The notes: generated by a model not told the origin, from the sequence alone. DNA of 64,000 nucleotides from Candidatus Tidjanibacter faecipullorum (GCA_019116245.1 DXCC01000006.1:1-64000), one strand, 5' to 3'. Shown: positions 35,827 through 44,284, counted from the stretch's first letter. Numbers and translations: made by a program.

Positions 35827-37659
35827 ATGTACGCAAGTCTGCAAGAATACATTGACCGGCTCGACCGCGAAGGAGAACTGGTGCGCATTGCCGCGCCGGT
35901 CGATCCGGTGCTGGAGATGGCCGAGATTGCCGACCGCATGGCCAAGTCGCCGGGCGGTGGCCGGGCCCTGCTGTTCGAACGGACGGGAACCGAGTTTCCC
36001 GTGCTGATGAACCTGTTCGGTTCCGACCGGCGCATGGCGCTGGCGCTGGGGGTGGAGCGGCTCGGCGATATTGCCGCCTCCATCGGCGCCCTGCTGCGCG
36101 AGGCGACGGCTCCGAAAGGCACGCTGGGCGAGAAGCTGGGGGCGCTGCCGCTGCTGGGACGGGCGTCGCGCTGGTTTCCGAAACGGGTGCGGGGGCGCGG
36201 AGCCTGTCAGCAGACCGTGTGGCGGGGAGCCGAGGCCGATCTGGGTCGGCTGCCCGTACTGCAGTGCTGGCCGTGCGACGGCGGGCGCTTCGTGACGCTG
36301 CCGATGGTGCATACGGTCGACCCCGAGACGGGAGTCCCCAATGTGGGCATGTACCGCATGCAGCTTTTCGACGGTCAGACGACGGGCATGCACTGGCACA
36401 TGCACAAGACCGGTGCGCGTCACTACGAAGCCTGGCGGCGTGCCGGGCGCCGGATGCCCGTGAGCGTCTGTCTGGGCGGCGATCCGGTCTATACCTATGC
36501 GGCGACGGCTCCGCTGCCCGACGGCATCGACGAATACCTGCTGGCGGGGTTCCTGCGACGCCGGCCCGTGCGGCTGGTGCGCTGCCTGACCAACGAACTG
36601 TGGGTGCCGGACGACTGCGACTTCGTCATCGAGGGGTACGTTGATCCCGCCGAGGAGAAGGCGGTGGAGGGACCTTTCGGCGACCATACGGGATTCTATT
36701 CGCTCGAGGACCGCTATCCACTCTTTCACGTGACGGCCATTACCCACCGGCAGGGAGCCGTATGGCCCGCTACGGTGGTGGGAATTCCGCCCCAGGAAGA
36801 TCTCTATATCGCCAAGGCGACCGAGACGATTTTTCTCGCTCCGATGCGCCTTGCCGTGCAGCCCGACCTGACCGATCTCTACATGCCGGCGGCGGGTGTG
36901 GCGCACAACATTGCCGTGGCGGGATTCACGCCCCGCTATCCGGGTCATGTCCGCCAGGCGGTGTCGGCCCTGTGGGGGGCGGGACAGATGACCTTCAACA
37001 AATACCTGCTGATGATCCCCTCCGGCACGGATCCGCGCAATGTCCATACGGTGGCGGGACTGTGGCGCCATGCCGATCTCTCCCGGGCCCTCATTCGGGG
37101 CGAGGGGGTGCTCGATGTACTGGACCATGCGGCCGCCGTCACCGGTTATGGGGGCAAGATGGCTTTCGATCTGACCGGCTGTACGCCGGATGTGCCGCTG
37201 TGGCCGCTGCCCGACCGGGTCGTGGCGGCGGGCGGCATCGGGGCATGGAGCCTCGAATGGCTGGCCGAATGGGGCGTAGTGGCCCTCTTCGCCGAGCCGG
37301 ATGCGGCAGTCGATGTCGGGGAGTTCCTGCGGCGGAATGCCTTGCACCCGCAGGCGCTTGTGCTGTTCGATGCGGCGGCGGAGGGGCTCTCGGGCGAAGA
37401 GTTGTTGTGGCTGGCAACGGGCAATACCGATGCCGGGCGCGACGTGGCGTTCCGCGAGGGGGGGCTGGTGGCCGATGCCCGCACCAAATTGCCGGGGCGG
37501 CCCGGTTATCCGTCCCACTTCCCAAATGTGGTCACGGCCGACGAGGCAACCATGGACCAGGTGGACCGCCGGTGGAATGAATACGGACTCGGCGCTCTGC
37601 TGTCTTCGCCTTCGCGGCGCTACCGGCGGCTGGTGCGCTCCGACCGGGCGGAGGTGTAA
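35827..37659 (+). CDS. UbiD-family decarboxylase, probably menaquinone (futalosine) pathway
   Basis: A 610-residue UbiD-family protein. Seen: N-terminal LQEYIDRLDREGELVRI, HMHKTGARHYEAW, PVSVCLGGDPVYTYAATAP, and the prenylated-FMN region EGPFGDHTGFYSLEDRYPLFHV with its acidic residue. UbiD enzymes use prenylated FMN for reversible decarboxylation. The long, roughly 600-residue form is the one annotated as menaquinone-biosynthesis decarboxylase in bacteria using futalosine, and mqnE lies 10 kb away, so a role in decarboxylating 1,4-dihydroxy-6-naphthoate-type intermediates is a reasonable inference. The next gene starts 15 nt downstream. ATG 35827 is chosen over TTG 35815. Confidence 0.85.
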   Translation: MYASLQEYIDRLDREGELVRIAAPVDPVLEMAEIADRMAKSPGGGRALLFERTGTEFPVLMNLFGSDRRMALALGVERLGDIAASIGALLREATAPKGTLGEKLGALPLLGRASRWFPKRVRGRGACQQTVWRGAEADLGRLPVLQCWPCDGGRFVTLPMVHTVDPETGVPNVGMYRMQLFDGQTTGMHWHMHKTGARHYEAWRRAGRRMPVSVCLGGDPVYTYAATAPLPDGIDEYLLAGFLRRRPVRLVRCLTNELWVPDDCDFVIEGYVDPAEEKAVEGPFGDHTGFYSLEDRYPLFHVTAITHRQGAVWPATVVGIPPQEDLYIAKATETIFLAPMRLAVQPDLTDLYMPAAGVAHNIAVAGFTPRYPGHVRQAVSALWGAGQMTFNKYLLMIPSGTDPRNVHTVAGLWRHADLSRALIRGEGVLDVLDHAAAVTGYGGKMAFDLTGCTPDVPLWPLPDRVVAAGGIGAWSLEWLAEWGVVALFAEPDAAVDVGEFLRRNALHPQALVLFDAAAEGLSGEELLWLATGNTDAGRDVAFREGGLVADARTKLPGRPGYPSHFPNVVTADEATMDQVDRRWNEYGLGALLSSPSRRYRRLVRSDRAEV

Positions 37660-37674
37660 GACGGTTGGGAGGAC

Positions 37675-38862
37675 ATGAAACCCGGCAGGCGACAGACGGA
37701 GCGGTGGAAGAACGATTCCGAACGGCGACGGCGCTGGCTCTTTTCGGCGAGCGAGCGGCGGGGCATTCTGTTGCTGCTGCCGCTGTTGGTGCTGCTGGCC
37801 TGGCTGTTGGTCCGGACGGCGGCGCCCCGACCCGACGGCAGTGCACAGTTGCTCGGCGACCGGCTGGTCGGGCAGACGGCCGCCGGACAGGCGGAGGGCC
37901 CCGCAGCGGAAGCGGATACCGTCCGGTTGTTTGCCTTTGATCCGAACGAGGTGACCTATGAGGAGTTGCGGCAGCTGGGCATGCCGAAGCGCACGGCGGC
38001 GGGGCTGGTGAAATACCGGGCGGCGGGCAAGGTGTTTGCCGTGCCGGAGGATGTGGCGCTCTGCTACGGAGTGACCGATTCGATGTATGCCCGGCTGAAA
38101 CCCTATATCGTGATCGGTGAGGCCTATCGCCTGCGGCCGCGCCCGCAATCCGGAGCCGTCGCACCGGCTGTGTCGGCGGCGCAGGAGCGGACGGATACAG
38201 CCTCCTTCGATCCCAATGCGCTGGATGCGGAGGGATTCGTGGCGCTCGGTTTCTCGCCCCGTCAGGCGGCGTCGATCGTCCGCTTCCGGGAGGCGCGGGG
38301 CGGTTTCCGGACGGCGGAGGATTTCGCCGAGTCGTATGTGGTCTCCGAGGCGATGTTTGACCGCCTGCGCGACCGGATTGCCATCGTCCCGGCGGAGGGG
38401 CGGCCGGCCGGACGGGGGGCGGAGCATGAGGCGGTGTCGTCGCCCGGCCCGGTGGAGCTGAACGGCGCCGATTCGGCCGCGCTGGACGGCGTGCCGGGCA
38501 TCGGTCCGGCGACGGCTGCGGCGGTGATTGCCTACCGCGGGCGGTTGGGCGGCTTCCATGATGCCCGGCAGGTGCTCGAGACGGGGCTGGTCACCGAACG
38601 GAACTGGGAGCGCATGCGCGAACAAATTTGGGCGGACAGTTGCAAAATCCGGAAAATTGATATTAACTTTGCGGCTCCGAACACTGTTGCGGATCATCCC
38701 TACATCGCTCCGCGAACCTTGCGGAAGATTCTGCGCAACAGACAATTGAAAGGAGGTTGGAGTACGATTGAGGATATGATCGAAGACCATACGTTGACGA
38801 TGGAGGAGGCCGCCAGACTGGCCCCGTATCTTCATTTCGGCCCTGCACCTCGCGAAAATTGA
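37675..38862 (+). CDS. Membrane-anchored helix-hairpin-helix protein (ComEA-like, four repeats)
   Basis: A 395-residue protein: a very basic N-terminus (19 of the first 30 residues charged), one membrane helix (about 30-48), a spacer, then four related helix-hairpin-helix units. Unit 1 begins FDPNEVTYEELRQLGM, unit 2 FDPNALDAEGFVALGF, unit 3 ELNGADSAALDGVPGIG (the best match to ComEA-type DNA-binding HhH), and unit 4 DINFAAPNTVADHPYIAP. Bacteroidota carry such proteins widely; DNA binding at the membrane is inferred and competence is not shown. Probably co-transcribed with the ubiD-like gene. The last 200 bp are more AT-rich and include a possible internal promoter (38640-38671). Confidence 0.8.
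   Translation: MKPGRRQTERWKNDSERRRRWLFSASERRGILLLLPLLVLLAWLLVRTAAPRPDGSAQLLGDRLVGQTAAGQAEGPAAEADTVRLFAFDPNEVTYEELRQLGMPKRTAAGLVKYRAAGKVFAVPEDVALCYGVTDSMYARLKPYIVIGEAYRLRPRPQSGAVAPAVSAAQERTDTASFDPNALDAEGFVALGFSPRQAASIVRFREARGGFRTAEDFAESYVVSEAMFDRLRDRIAIVPAEGRPAGRGAEHEAVSSPGPVELNGADSAALDGVPGIGPATAAAVIAYRGRLGGFHDARQVLETGLVTERNWERMREQIWADSCKIRKIDINFAAPNTVADHPYIAPRTLRKILRNRQLKGGWSTIEDMIEDHTLTMEEAARLAPYLHFGPAPREN
38640..38671 (+). promoter_or_regulatory. Possible internal promoter for rpsU (TTG-N21-TAACTTTG)
   Basis: TTG at 38640-38642, a 21-bp spacer, TAACTTTG at 38664-38671, inside the HhH gene and 267 bp before rpsU. Could be chance, since the sequence also codes for protein. Confidence 0.35.
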
Positions 38863-38937
38863 CGGGTGCGGAGCCTTTCCGGTAGCGTAGCCGGAGACCG
38901 TAACGACCGAATTTCAAATCTATAAAATAGTACCACA

Positions 38938-39132
38938 ATGATTATCATGCCTGTAAAAGAGGGCGAAAACATCGAGCGCGCTCTCAAGAAATTCAAACGC
39001 AAATACGAAAGAACCGGCGTCCTGAAGGAACTTCGTCGTCGCCAGTACTTCACGAAACCTTCCGTGGTAAAACGCGAGCAGAAGATCCACGCCATCTACG
39101 TGGAGCAGCTCCGTCGCAACGAGGAGGAGTAG
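38938..39132 (+). CDS. rpsU: 30S ribosomal protein S21
   Basis: A 64-residue basic protein, MIIMPVKEGENIERAL then KKFKRKYERTG, matching Bacteroidota S21. In this phylum S21 helps hold the 16S rRNA 3' end, where anti-Shine-Dalgarno pairing is blocked, consistent with the scarcity of Shine-Dalgarno sites in this window. ATG 38938 gives the usual N-terminal MII/MIV extension; ATG 38947 is an alternative. It is followed by two hairpins, the second a clear terminator. Confidence 0.96.
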   Translation: MIIMPVKEGENIERALKKFKRKYERTGVLKELRRRQYFTKPSVVKREQKIHAIYVEQLRRNEEE

Positions 39133-39140
39133 TCGGAACG

Positions 39141-39210
39141 CTGCGGGCAAAACCCGCAGACGACCGCAGAACGAACGAGGCCCGGAATCATCCGGGCCTC
39201 TTCTTTTTTT
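39141..39210 (+). terminator. Terminator of rpsU with preceding hairpin
   Basis: The main stem is 10 bp (39177-39186 with 39191-39200, loop ATCA) followed by TTCTTTTTTT. A smaller 7-bp hairpin (39141-39147 with 39153-39159) precedes it. Confidence 0.88.
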
Positions 39211-39247
39211 GTGCTGTCCGCAGGGAAACTGCGATCGGGTGTGCGGG

Positions 39248-39832
39248 TCAGAGCATGTCGCTGGCCGTGATGAGGGCGCAGAGCTGTGCCCGGGCGCGGT
39301 GGATCTGGGTCTTGACCGTTCCCAGCGGCATGCCCAGTTCGGCGGCGATCTCTTCGTAGGAGTATTCGCAGAAGAAACGCAGCTCGATCAGCTGCCGGTA
39401 GCGGGGCGACATCTTGGCCAGGTGCTGCTCCAGCTGGGCGCCGCGCTGCCGGTCGATGAACCGCTCCTCGGGGGTTGCCTCCTGCGAGACGGAGTTGAGG
39501 CCGGAAGCGGCGCCGGTCGGGGCGGCGTCGACGAAGAGATCGTCACGCCGGCGGCGGACAAAGTCGATGAAGGTGTTGCGGGCGATCGTGTAGATCCACT
39601 GCCCGAAGGTGAAGGCGGTGTCGTATTTGTCGAGGTTGAGGAACACCTTGATGAAGGTCTCCTGCAGCAGGTCGTCGGCATCGTTGCCGTTGCCGCCCGT
39701 GCGGGCCAGGTAGAGTTTGCGGATGCCGTCGCGGTAGCGGTTGAAAAGCATCTCGAAGGCGGCCGCATCGCCGCTCTGGGCCAACGTGACGAGCTGCTGG
39801 TCGGTCTGGATGAGGTAGCCGGCTATCTCCAT
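39248..39832 (-). CDS. RNA polymerase sigma factor, ECF/sigma-70 family
   Basis: A 194-residue ECF-type sigma factor: region 2 (DADDLLQETFIKVFLNLDKY...GQWIYTIARNTFIDFVRRRRDD) and region 4 (MSPRYRQLIELRFFCEYSYEEIAAELGMPLGTVKTQIHRARAQL), joined by a linker of about 40 residues. The start, ATG 39830-39832, gives MEIAGYLIQTDQQLV and lies 10 nt inside the upstream glycosyltransferase gene. No anti-sigma factor or TonB receptor is adjacent, unlike the FecI-type systems common in Bacteroidota, so its trigger is unknown. Confidence 0.92.
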   Translation of the reverse strand: MEIAGYLIQTDQQLVTLAQSGDAAAFEMLFNRYRDGIRKLYLARTGGNGNDADDLLQETFIKVFLNLDKYDTAFTFGQWIYTIARNTFIDFVRRRRDDLFVDAAPTGAASGLNSVSQEATPEERFIDRQRGAQLEQHLAKMSPRYRQLIELRFFCEYSYEEIAAELGMPLGTVKTQIHRARAQLCALITASDML

Positions 39833-40983
39833 ACCCCGGGGGATCGTTTGAAGGTGCGCGAGAGGGCCATCCACCCTTCGTAGTAGGGCGAACAGAGGTC
39901 GTACAGGGGAGCCACCCGCATCACGCCCCGCTCGCAGAGGCGCAGCGCGATGCGCCGCATTTCGAACAGCACGAGCAGCAGGCGGAGGAGCCACAGGGCT
40001 GCGGCGAAGAGTTTGAGTTCCGCGGGCAGCAGTACGATGGCGGCAACGACGGCCGGCAGGAAGAGGGCCCGGCTCCAGAGTTCGAGCCCGATGCGGAACC
40101 GGACGCCCGCCGGATAGAAGCGGAAGGTGTTGCTCTGCAGTCGGCGGTCGGCATACCACCAGCGCAGGCCGCCCCAGATCTTCTGGCGGACCAGCGAGTT
40201 GGCCGACACGATGGTGGCGGTGCGGGCTCCGGCGGCCAGCTTCTGGACGAAGAGGTCGTCCATGCCGATATTCATGTTGAGGTGGTTGAAGCCGTGGTTG
40301 GCGAAGTAGATGGCTTTGGTCAGGCCGAGGTTTTGGATCATGCCGCGGTAGGGATGGCCGTGCATGGCGGCGCCGATCCAGCGGGCGGCATGACCGACGC
40401 GTCCCAGGCGGATCATCCGGTCGGAGAAGCGGTTGCCGCCCTCCATGCCGCAGTAGCCGATCACCAGGTCGGCGTGTTCGAAGCCGCGCGCCATGCGTCC
40501 CACCCATTGGTTCGATGCCGGGCGGCAGTCGGCCGTCGTGAGGAGAATGTTGTCGTAGCGGGCGGCCTTGATGGCCACGTTGAGAGCCATCTTGTCGCTG
40601 ATCGGGAAGCGCGGGTCGCGCACCATGCGTGTCACGTTCAGCCGGGGGGTGTGTTCGGCAATCATGGCAAGCGTCTCGCCGAATTCGACGTCGCCGGTGA
40701 GTTCCGTGATGACGATCTCGTAGCGGTCGTACTCCTGGGCGAGCAGCAGCGGCAGCGTCTCCTCGAGGAAGGCGTCGTCGGCTTCGCGCACGACCAGTGC
40801 GACCGACACGGCCGGCCGGCTGCCGTCGCTCGTGGCGTTGCGGTAGGAGGGGATGCGGCCGTAGTAGCCGGCCCAGTACCCGCACTGGATGAGGAAGAGC
40901 AGCACGACGCCCGCCAGCAGGGCGATGCCCCACGGGCCGCAGACGTCCCAGAGAAAAGCGTAGGCTTGGGAAAATTGTTCCAT
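39823..40983 (-). CDS. Membrane glycosyltransferase, GT2-like
   Basis: A 386-residue protein: N-terminal membrane helix (about 17-33), a GT-A-type catalytic domain (PAVSVALVVREADDAFLEETL, ISDKMALNVAIKAARYDNILLTTADCRPASNQW), and a C-terminal pair of hydrophobic helices around 290-330. The segment TTADCRP stands where GT2 enzymes have their metal-binding acidic residues. Sugar donor and acceptor are unknown; the arrangement suggests synthesis of an envelope polysaccharide or lipid-linked sugar at the cytoplasmic face. It overlaps and precedes the sigma-factor gene. ATG 40983 is preferred over an upstream frame extension to 41037, which would cross the -7 element at 41005-41012. Confidence 0.82.
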   Translation of the reverse strand: MEQFSQAYAFLWDVCGPWGIALLAGVVLLFLIQCGYWAGYYGRIPSYRNATSDGSRPAVSVALVVREADDAFLEETLPLLLAQEYDRYEIVITELTGDVEFGETLAMIAEHTPRLNVTRMVRDPRFPISDKMALNVAIKAARYDNILLTTADCRPASNQWVGRMARGFEHADLVIGYCGMEGGNRFSDRMIRLGRVGHAARWIGAAMHGHPYRGMIQNLGLTKAIYFANHGFNHLNMNIGMDDLFVQKLAAGARTATIVSANSLVRQKIWGGLRWWYADRRLQSNTFRFYPAGVRFRIGLELWSRALFLPAVVAAIVLLPAELKLFAAALWLLRLLLVLFEMRRIALRLCERGVMRVAPLYDLCSPYYEGWMALSRTFKRSPGVWR

Positions 40984-41004
40984 GATCGGTACGAATCGTT
41001 CTTG

Positions 41005-41012
41005 CAAAAGTA
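41005..41012 (-). promoter_or_regulatory. Bacteroidota -7 element (TACTTTTG) for the glycosyltransferase-sigma operon
   Basis: TACTTTTG on the minus strand, 21 bp upstream of the ATG at 40983. Confidence 0.5.
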
Positions 41013-41171
41013 ATGCAAAAAAGGGGATTGCCCGCATCTTTTTCGCTTGCCGTGTGCGCGGCGGCGGAACCTTCGAGAGGGGGCAGGGTACGGGTGGGCA
41101 GCAGCGGGGCCGGAGCCGGACTCCGTCGGCGGAAAGCGGTCGCGCCGTGCGGCGTTGTCGTGCGGAATGGC

Positions 41172-41179
41172 TACCTTTG
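41172..41179 (+). promoter_or_regulatory. Bacteroidota -7 element (TACCTTTG) for the FAD oxidoreductase gene
   Basis: TACCTTTG, 19 bp upstream of the ATG at 41199; it makes the longer in-frame extension to 41013 unlikely to be translated. Confidence 0.55.
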
Positions 41180-41198
41180 CGGAAAACAAGACAAAGCC

Positions 41199-42749
41199 AT
41201 GCCGCAGACCCTTACCCTCACGTTGTCGCCCAAGCAGGCGGCCGATTCCGCCACGTATGTTGCCATTGCCGCCCGCCGGTTGGGCGTGTCGGTCGAGCAG
41301 ATTGCCCTGGCACGGCTGCTCAAGCGGTCGGTCGATGCGCGCGGCCGGTCGGTGAAGGTGAACCTGACGCTGGAACTGTATGTGGACGAACCGGCCCCCG
41401 CCGAGGAGATCCACTTCGACTATCCCGACGTGTCGGGGCGCGAGGCGGTCGTTATCGTGGGGGGCGGACCGGCCGGACTGTTCTGCGCCCTGCGGCTGAT
41501 TGAGCGGGGACTGCGGCCGGTGATCCTCGAGCGCGGGCGGGATGTGACGACGCGCCGCCGCGACGTGGCCGTCATCAACCGCAACGGGCCGCTTGACCCC
41601 GACTCCAACTATGCCTTCGGCGAGGGGGGCGCGGGTACCTTCTCGGACGGCAAACTCTTCACGCGCAGCAAGAAACGCGGCAACTACAACAAGGCGCTCC
41701 GCACACTGGTCTTTCACGGCGCCTCGCCCGAAATCCTCTACGAAGCCCATCCCCACATCGGCACCGACCGCCTGCCGGCCATCATGTCGGCCATCCGGCG
41801 AACCATTACGTCGTGTGGCGGCGAGGTGCTCTTCGGGCGGCGGGTGACGGCGTTGCTCGTGTGCGACGGCGCGGTGACGGGTGTCGCGTGCGGCGACGAG
41901 CGCATCGAGGCGCGCCGGGTGGTGCTGGCGACGGGCCACTCGGCCGACGACATCTATGAAATGCTCTACCGTCAGCGCATTCCGATCGTGGCCAAACCCT
42001 TTGCAATGGGGGTGCGGGTCGAACACCCGCAGGCGCTCATCGACGAGATCCAGTACCACGGCGCCGGGCGCGACTACCTGCCCGCGGCAGCCTACTCGCT
42101 CGTGGCGCAGGTGGGCGGACGGGGTGTCTATTCGTTCTGCATGTGTCCGGGGGGCGTGATCGTACCGGCCATGACCGATCCGGCCGAATGTGTGGTGAAC
42201 GGCATGTCCGATTCGGGGCGCAATTCGCGCTGGGCCAATTCGGGCATCGTCACCGAGGTGCGCCTTTCCGATTTTGACTACCTGCGTGAGGAGTGGGGCG
42301 AACTGGCGGGCTTGAAGTTCCGCCGCGACCTGGAGGAAGCGGCACGCCGGCAGGGGGGCGGCGGCCAGATGGCGCCCGCCCAGCGGCTCACCGACTTTGT
42401 GGCGGGACGCCGTTCGGTCGACCTGCCGCGCGCTTCCTATGCGCCCGGCACGACTCCGTCGCGGCTGGACGAGTGGATGCCGACATTTATTGCACAGTCG
42501 CTGCGCGAGGGCTTCGGCGTGTTCGGCCGCCGGATGCACGGCTTCCTGACGCGCGAGGCGCAGGTGCTGGGTGTGGAGTCGCGCACCTCGTCGCCCGTAC
42601 GCATCCCGCGCGATCCCGATACGCTGATGCACCCCGCCATTGAGGGGCTCTACCCGTCGGGCGAGGGGGCAGGCTATGCCGGCGGCATCATCTCGGCCGC
42701 CATGGATGGCGAACGCATTGCCGATGCCATCGCCGACCGGCATAAATGA
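41199..42749 (+). CDS. FAD-dependent oxidoreductase (COG2509-type dehydrogenase)
   Basis: A 516-residue flavoprotein. An N-terminal domain of about 80 residues (PQTLTLTLSPKQAADSATY...) precedes a Rossmann FAD-binding motif VVIVGGGPAGLFCALRLIERG, then EGGAGTFSDGKLFTR, VLATGHSADDIYEML and a C-terminal SGEGAGYAGGIISAAMDG segment that closes the FAD site. This is the layout of the widespread uncharacterised 'FAD-dependent dehydrogenase' family, distinct from succinate dehydrogenase, with unknown substrate. Its stop overlaps an ATG of the next frame (ATGA at 42746-42749). Confidence 0.88.
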   Translation: MPQTLTLTLSPKQAADSATYVAIAARRLGVSVEQIALARLLKRSVDARGRSVKVNLTLELYVDEPAPAEEIHFDYPDVSGREAVVIVGGGPAGLFCALRLIERGLRPVILERGRDVTTRRRDVAVINRNGPLDPDSNYAFGEGGAGTFSDGKLFTRSKKRGNYNKALRTLVFHGASPEILYEAHPHIGTDRLPAIMSAIRRTITSCGGEVLFGRRVTALLVCDGAVTGVACGDERIEARRVVLATGHSADDIYEMLYRQRIPIVAKPFAMGVRVEHPQALIDEIQYHGAGRDYLPAAAYSLVAQVGGRGVYSFCMCPGGVIVPAMTDPAECVVNGMSDSGRNSRWANSGIVTEVRLSDFDYLREEWGELAGLKFRRDLEEAARRQGGGGQMAPAQRLTDFVAGRRSVDLPRASYAPGTTPSRLDEWMPTFIAQSLREGFGVFGRRMHGFLTREAQVLGVESRTSSPVRIPRDPDTLMHPAIEGLYPSGEGAGYAGGIISAAMDGERIADAIADRHK

Positions 42750-42778
42750 ATGACAGTTTGTTTGCAAGGAGGGAGATG

Positions 42779-43486
42779 ATGAAAAGAGCGCTATGTGCCT
42801 TTCTGTTGGTTATGGTTGCCTTTGTGGGGTATGGGCAGGCTTTTCTTTCCAACTATCCCAAACTGACCAGGCAAAATCTGGATAGGTTCTTTGTTGATTG
42901 GGAGGCGTATTCGGACAGCATAGCTTCAAGGGCAACAAAAAACGATAGCCTGATGGACAGGATACAATGCCTCGAAACTGTGCCGGAGACGCAAGGGTGG
43001 GCCCCGCGATACGTTGTGCTTCCGCGATACCTCATCATCGAACGGTACGATCTGGATGTGGACCTGGAGAAGGCCAGACAGGCTTTAGGCTTTCCGTCTT
43101 TCATTCCGGACCTGGAAGAAAATCAATATGTCGTGGAACGTATTACGCCGCTTCCGCCCCGGTCGGGTCGCGTCTTGTATCTGACTGCGGATATAAATAA
43201 AGTCTTGTCGGCGTTTGCGGGTGGACTGGAAGACGGCGATAGACTGACCAGAATCAAGCGTGGCAATGTCCGCAGACTCCAGAAATACCTGCCTGTCCAA
43301 TACGGGCATTGGGGCGGATATTGGTGGTTCACCTCTTTCCCCTTGATTACAGGAATTTGCCGTGCCAATAACCTGATTGCCGTTATGCGAAGGACCAGTT
43401 GGTGTACCGGGGATGAGATATGGTACGTCAAGGAAAACGATGAGTTTGTCAGACAGCCGGAACCCGTTTCTTTCTGGATGGAATAG
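42779..43486 (+). CDS. Secreted hypothetical protein, AT-richer than neighbours
   Basis: A 235-residue protein I do not recognise. A signal peptide (MKRALCAFLLVMVAFVGYGQA) is clear. The mature part has no repeated motif but is rich in Trp and Tyr near the C-terminus (YGHWGGYWWFTSFP). An unusually good Shine-Dalgarno (AAGGAGGG, 42766-42773) sits 5 nt upstream of ATG 42779, which favours that start over ATG 42776 or the coupled ATG 42746. Codon use and base composition are visibly more AT-rich than the flanking genes, suggesting later acquisition. No obvious terminator follows. Confidence 0.65.
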   Translation: MKRALCAFLLVMVAFVGYGQAFLSNYPKLTRQNLDRFFVDWEAYSDSIASRATKNDSLMDRIQCLETVPETQGWAPRYVVLPRYLIIERYDLDVDLEKARQALGFPSFIPDLEENQYVVERITPLPPRSGRVLYLTADINKVLSAFAGGLEDGDRLTRIKRGNVRRLQKYLPVQYGHWGGYWWFTSFPLITGICRANNLIAVMRRTSWCTGDEIWYVKENDEFVRQPEPVSFWME

Positions 43487-43596
43487 CCATGCGGTTGCTG
43501 GGGGATGGATATGGCAACCGGAACCGTTGCTGCTGGCTGTAATGGAAACGGTGGCAGATCAATCGGGGCGCGTCCGTCAAGGCGCGCCCCGCGGCG

Positions 43597-44172
43597 TTAT
43601 TCTTCCGGCGTGCGGTCGGTGCGCAGCCGCTTCTTGACGACGGCGGGATTGCCGGCCGCCAGCGAGTCGGAGGGAATGTCGTGCGTAACCACGCTCCCCG
43701 CCGCAATGATGCAGCGGTCGCCGATCGTCACCCCCGGGCAGACCGTGACATTGCCGCCCAGCCAGCAGTCCGCGCCGATCGTGATAGGGAAGGAGTACTC
43801 CTGCGGTTCGCGCCGCGCAACGTAGTCCATCGGGTGCTGCGGCGTGTAGAGGTGGCAGTCGGGGCCGATCAGCGTGTGGTCGCCGATGCGGATGCCGCCA
43901 CCGTCGAGGAAGGTGCAGTTGTAGTTGATGAAGACGTGTTCGCCCAGCGTGATGCCGTTGCCGTGGTCGCACCGGAAGGGCGGACAGACGACGGCGGTGG
44001 CGGGAATGCCGGGAATCAGCTCCCCGATCAGCTCGCGGTAGCCTTCGTCGAAGTGGTTGAAGTGTTGCAGGCGTGCGCAGAGCTGCTTGGCATGGCGTGC
44101 GCTGCGCTGTATTTCGGGGTCGCGGAAGCAGGCCAGTTCGCCGCTCCGCATCTTTTCAAATTCGGTTTTCAT
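43597..44172 (-). CDS. Maltose/galactoside O-acetyltransferase-type protein
   Basis: A 191-residue left-handed beta-helix acetyltransferase. The N-terminal Mac domain (EFEKMRSGELACFRDPEIQR) is followed by hexapeptide repeats (ITLGEHVFINYNCTFLDGGGIRIGDHTLIGPDCHLYTP), the catalytic His in TPQHPMD, and a C-terminal cap (GSVVTHDIPSDSLAAGNPAVV). It transfers acetyl from acetyl-CoA to a sugar hydroxyl; the physiological substrate is unknown for most members. ATG 44172 matches the family start. It is transcribed divergently from rsmG with back-to-back -7 elements. Confidence 0.92.
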   Translation of the reverse strand: MKTEFEKMRSGELACFRDPEIQRSARHAKQLCARLQHFNHFDEGYRELIGELIPGIPATAVVCPPFRCDHGNGITLGEHVFINYNCTFLDGGGIRIGDHTLIGPDCHLYTPQHPMDYVARREPQEYSFPITIGADCWLGGNVTVCPGVTIGDRCIIAAGSVVTHDIPSDSLAAGNPAVVKKRLRTDRTPEE

Positions 44173-44201
44173 GGCTGTATCGGGATTGTCGGATCGGTGG
44201 T

Positions 44202-44209
44202 CAAAGATA
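44202..44209 (-). promoter_or_regulatory. Bacteroidota -7 element (TATCTTTG) for the acetyltransferase gene
   Basis: TATCTTTG on the minus strand, 30 bp upstream of the ATG at 44172. Confidence 0.55.
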
Positions 44210-44284
44210 GCGACTTCGGACGAATTGCGTGCGGCCGTGACGAATCGGCGGCCGACGGGGAGGGAAAAGCCGCCGCCTTTTTCG

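Noticed and set aside
35782-38835. Long minus-strand frame opposite the ubiD-like and HhH genes
   Set aside because: Arg/His/Pro-rich antisense product; both plus-strand genes show clear family motifs and a promoter.
42746-42778. Coupled start ATGA overlapping the FAD oxidoreductase stop for the orphan gene
   Set aside because: The Shine-Dalgarno and the signal peptide both point to the ATG at 42779; the extra residues precede the signal peptide.
43565-43590. 8-bp GC hairpin between the orphan gene and the acetyltransferase
   Set aside because: No T-run on either strand and the stem is short, so it is not supported as a terminator.
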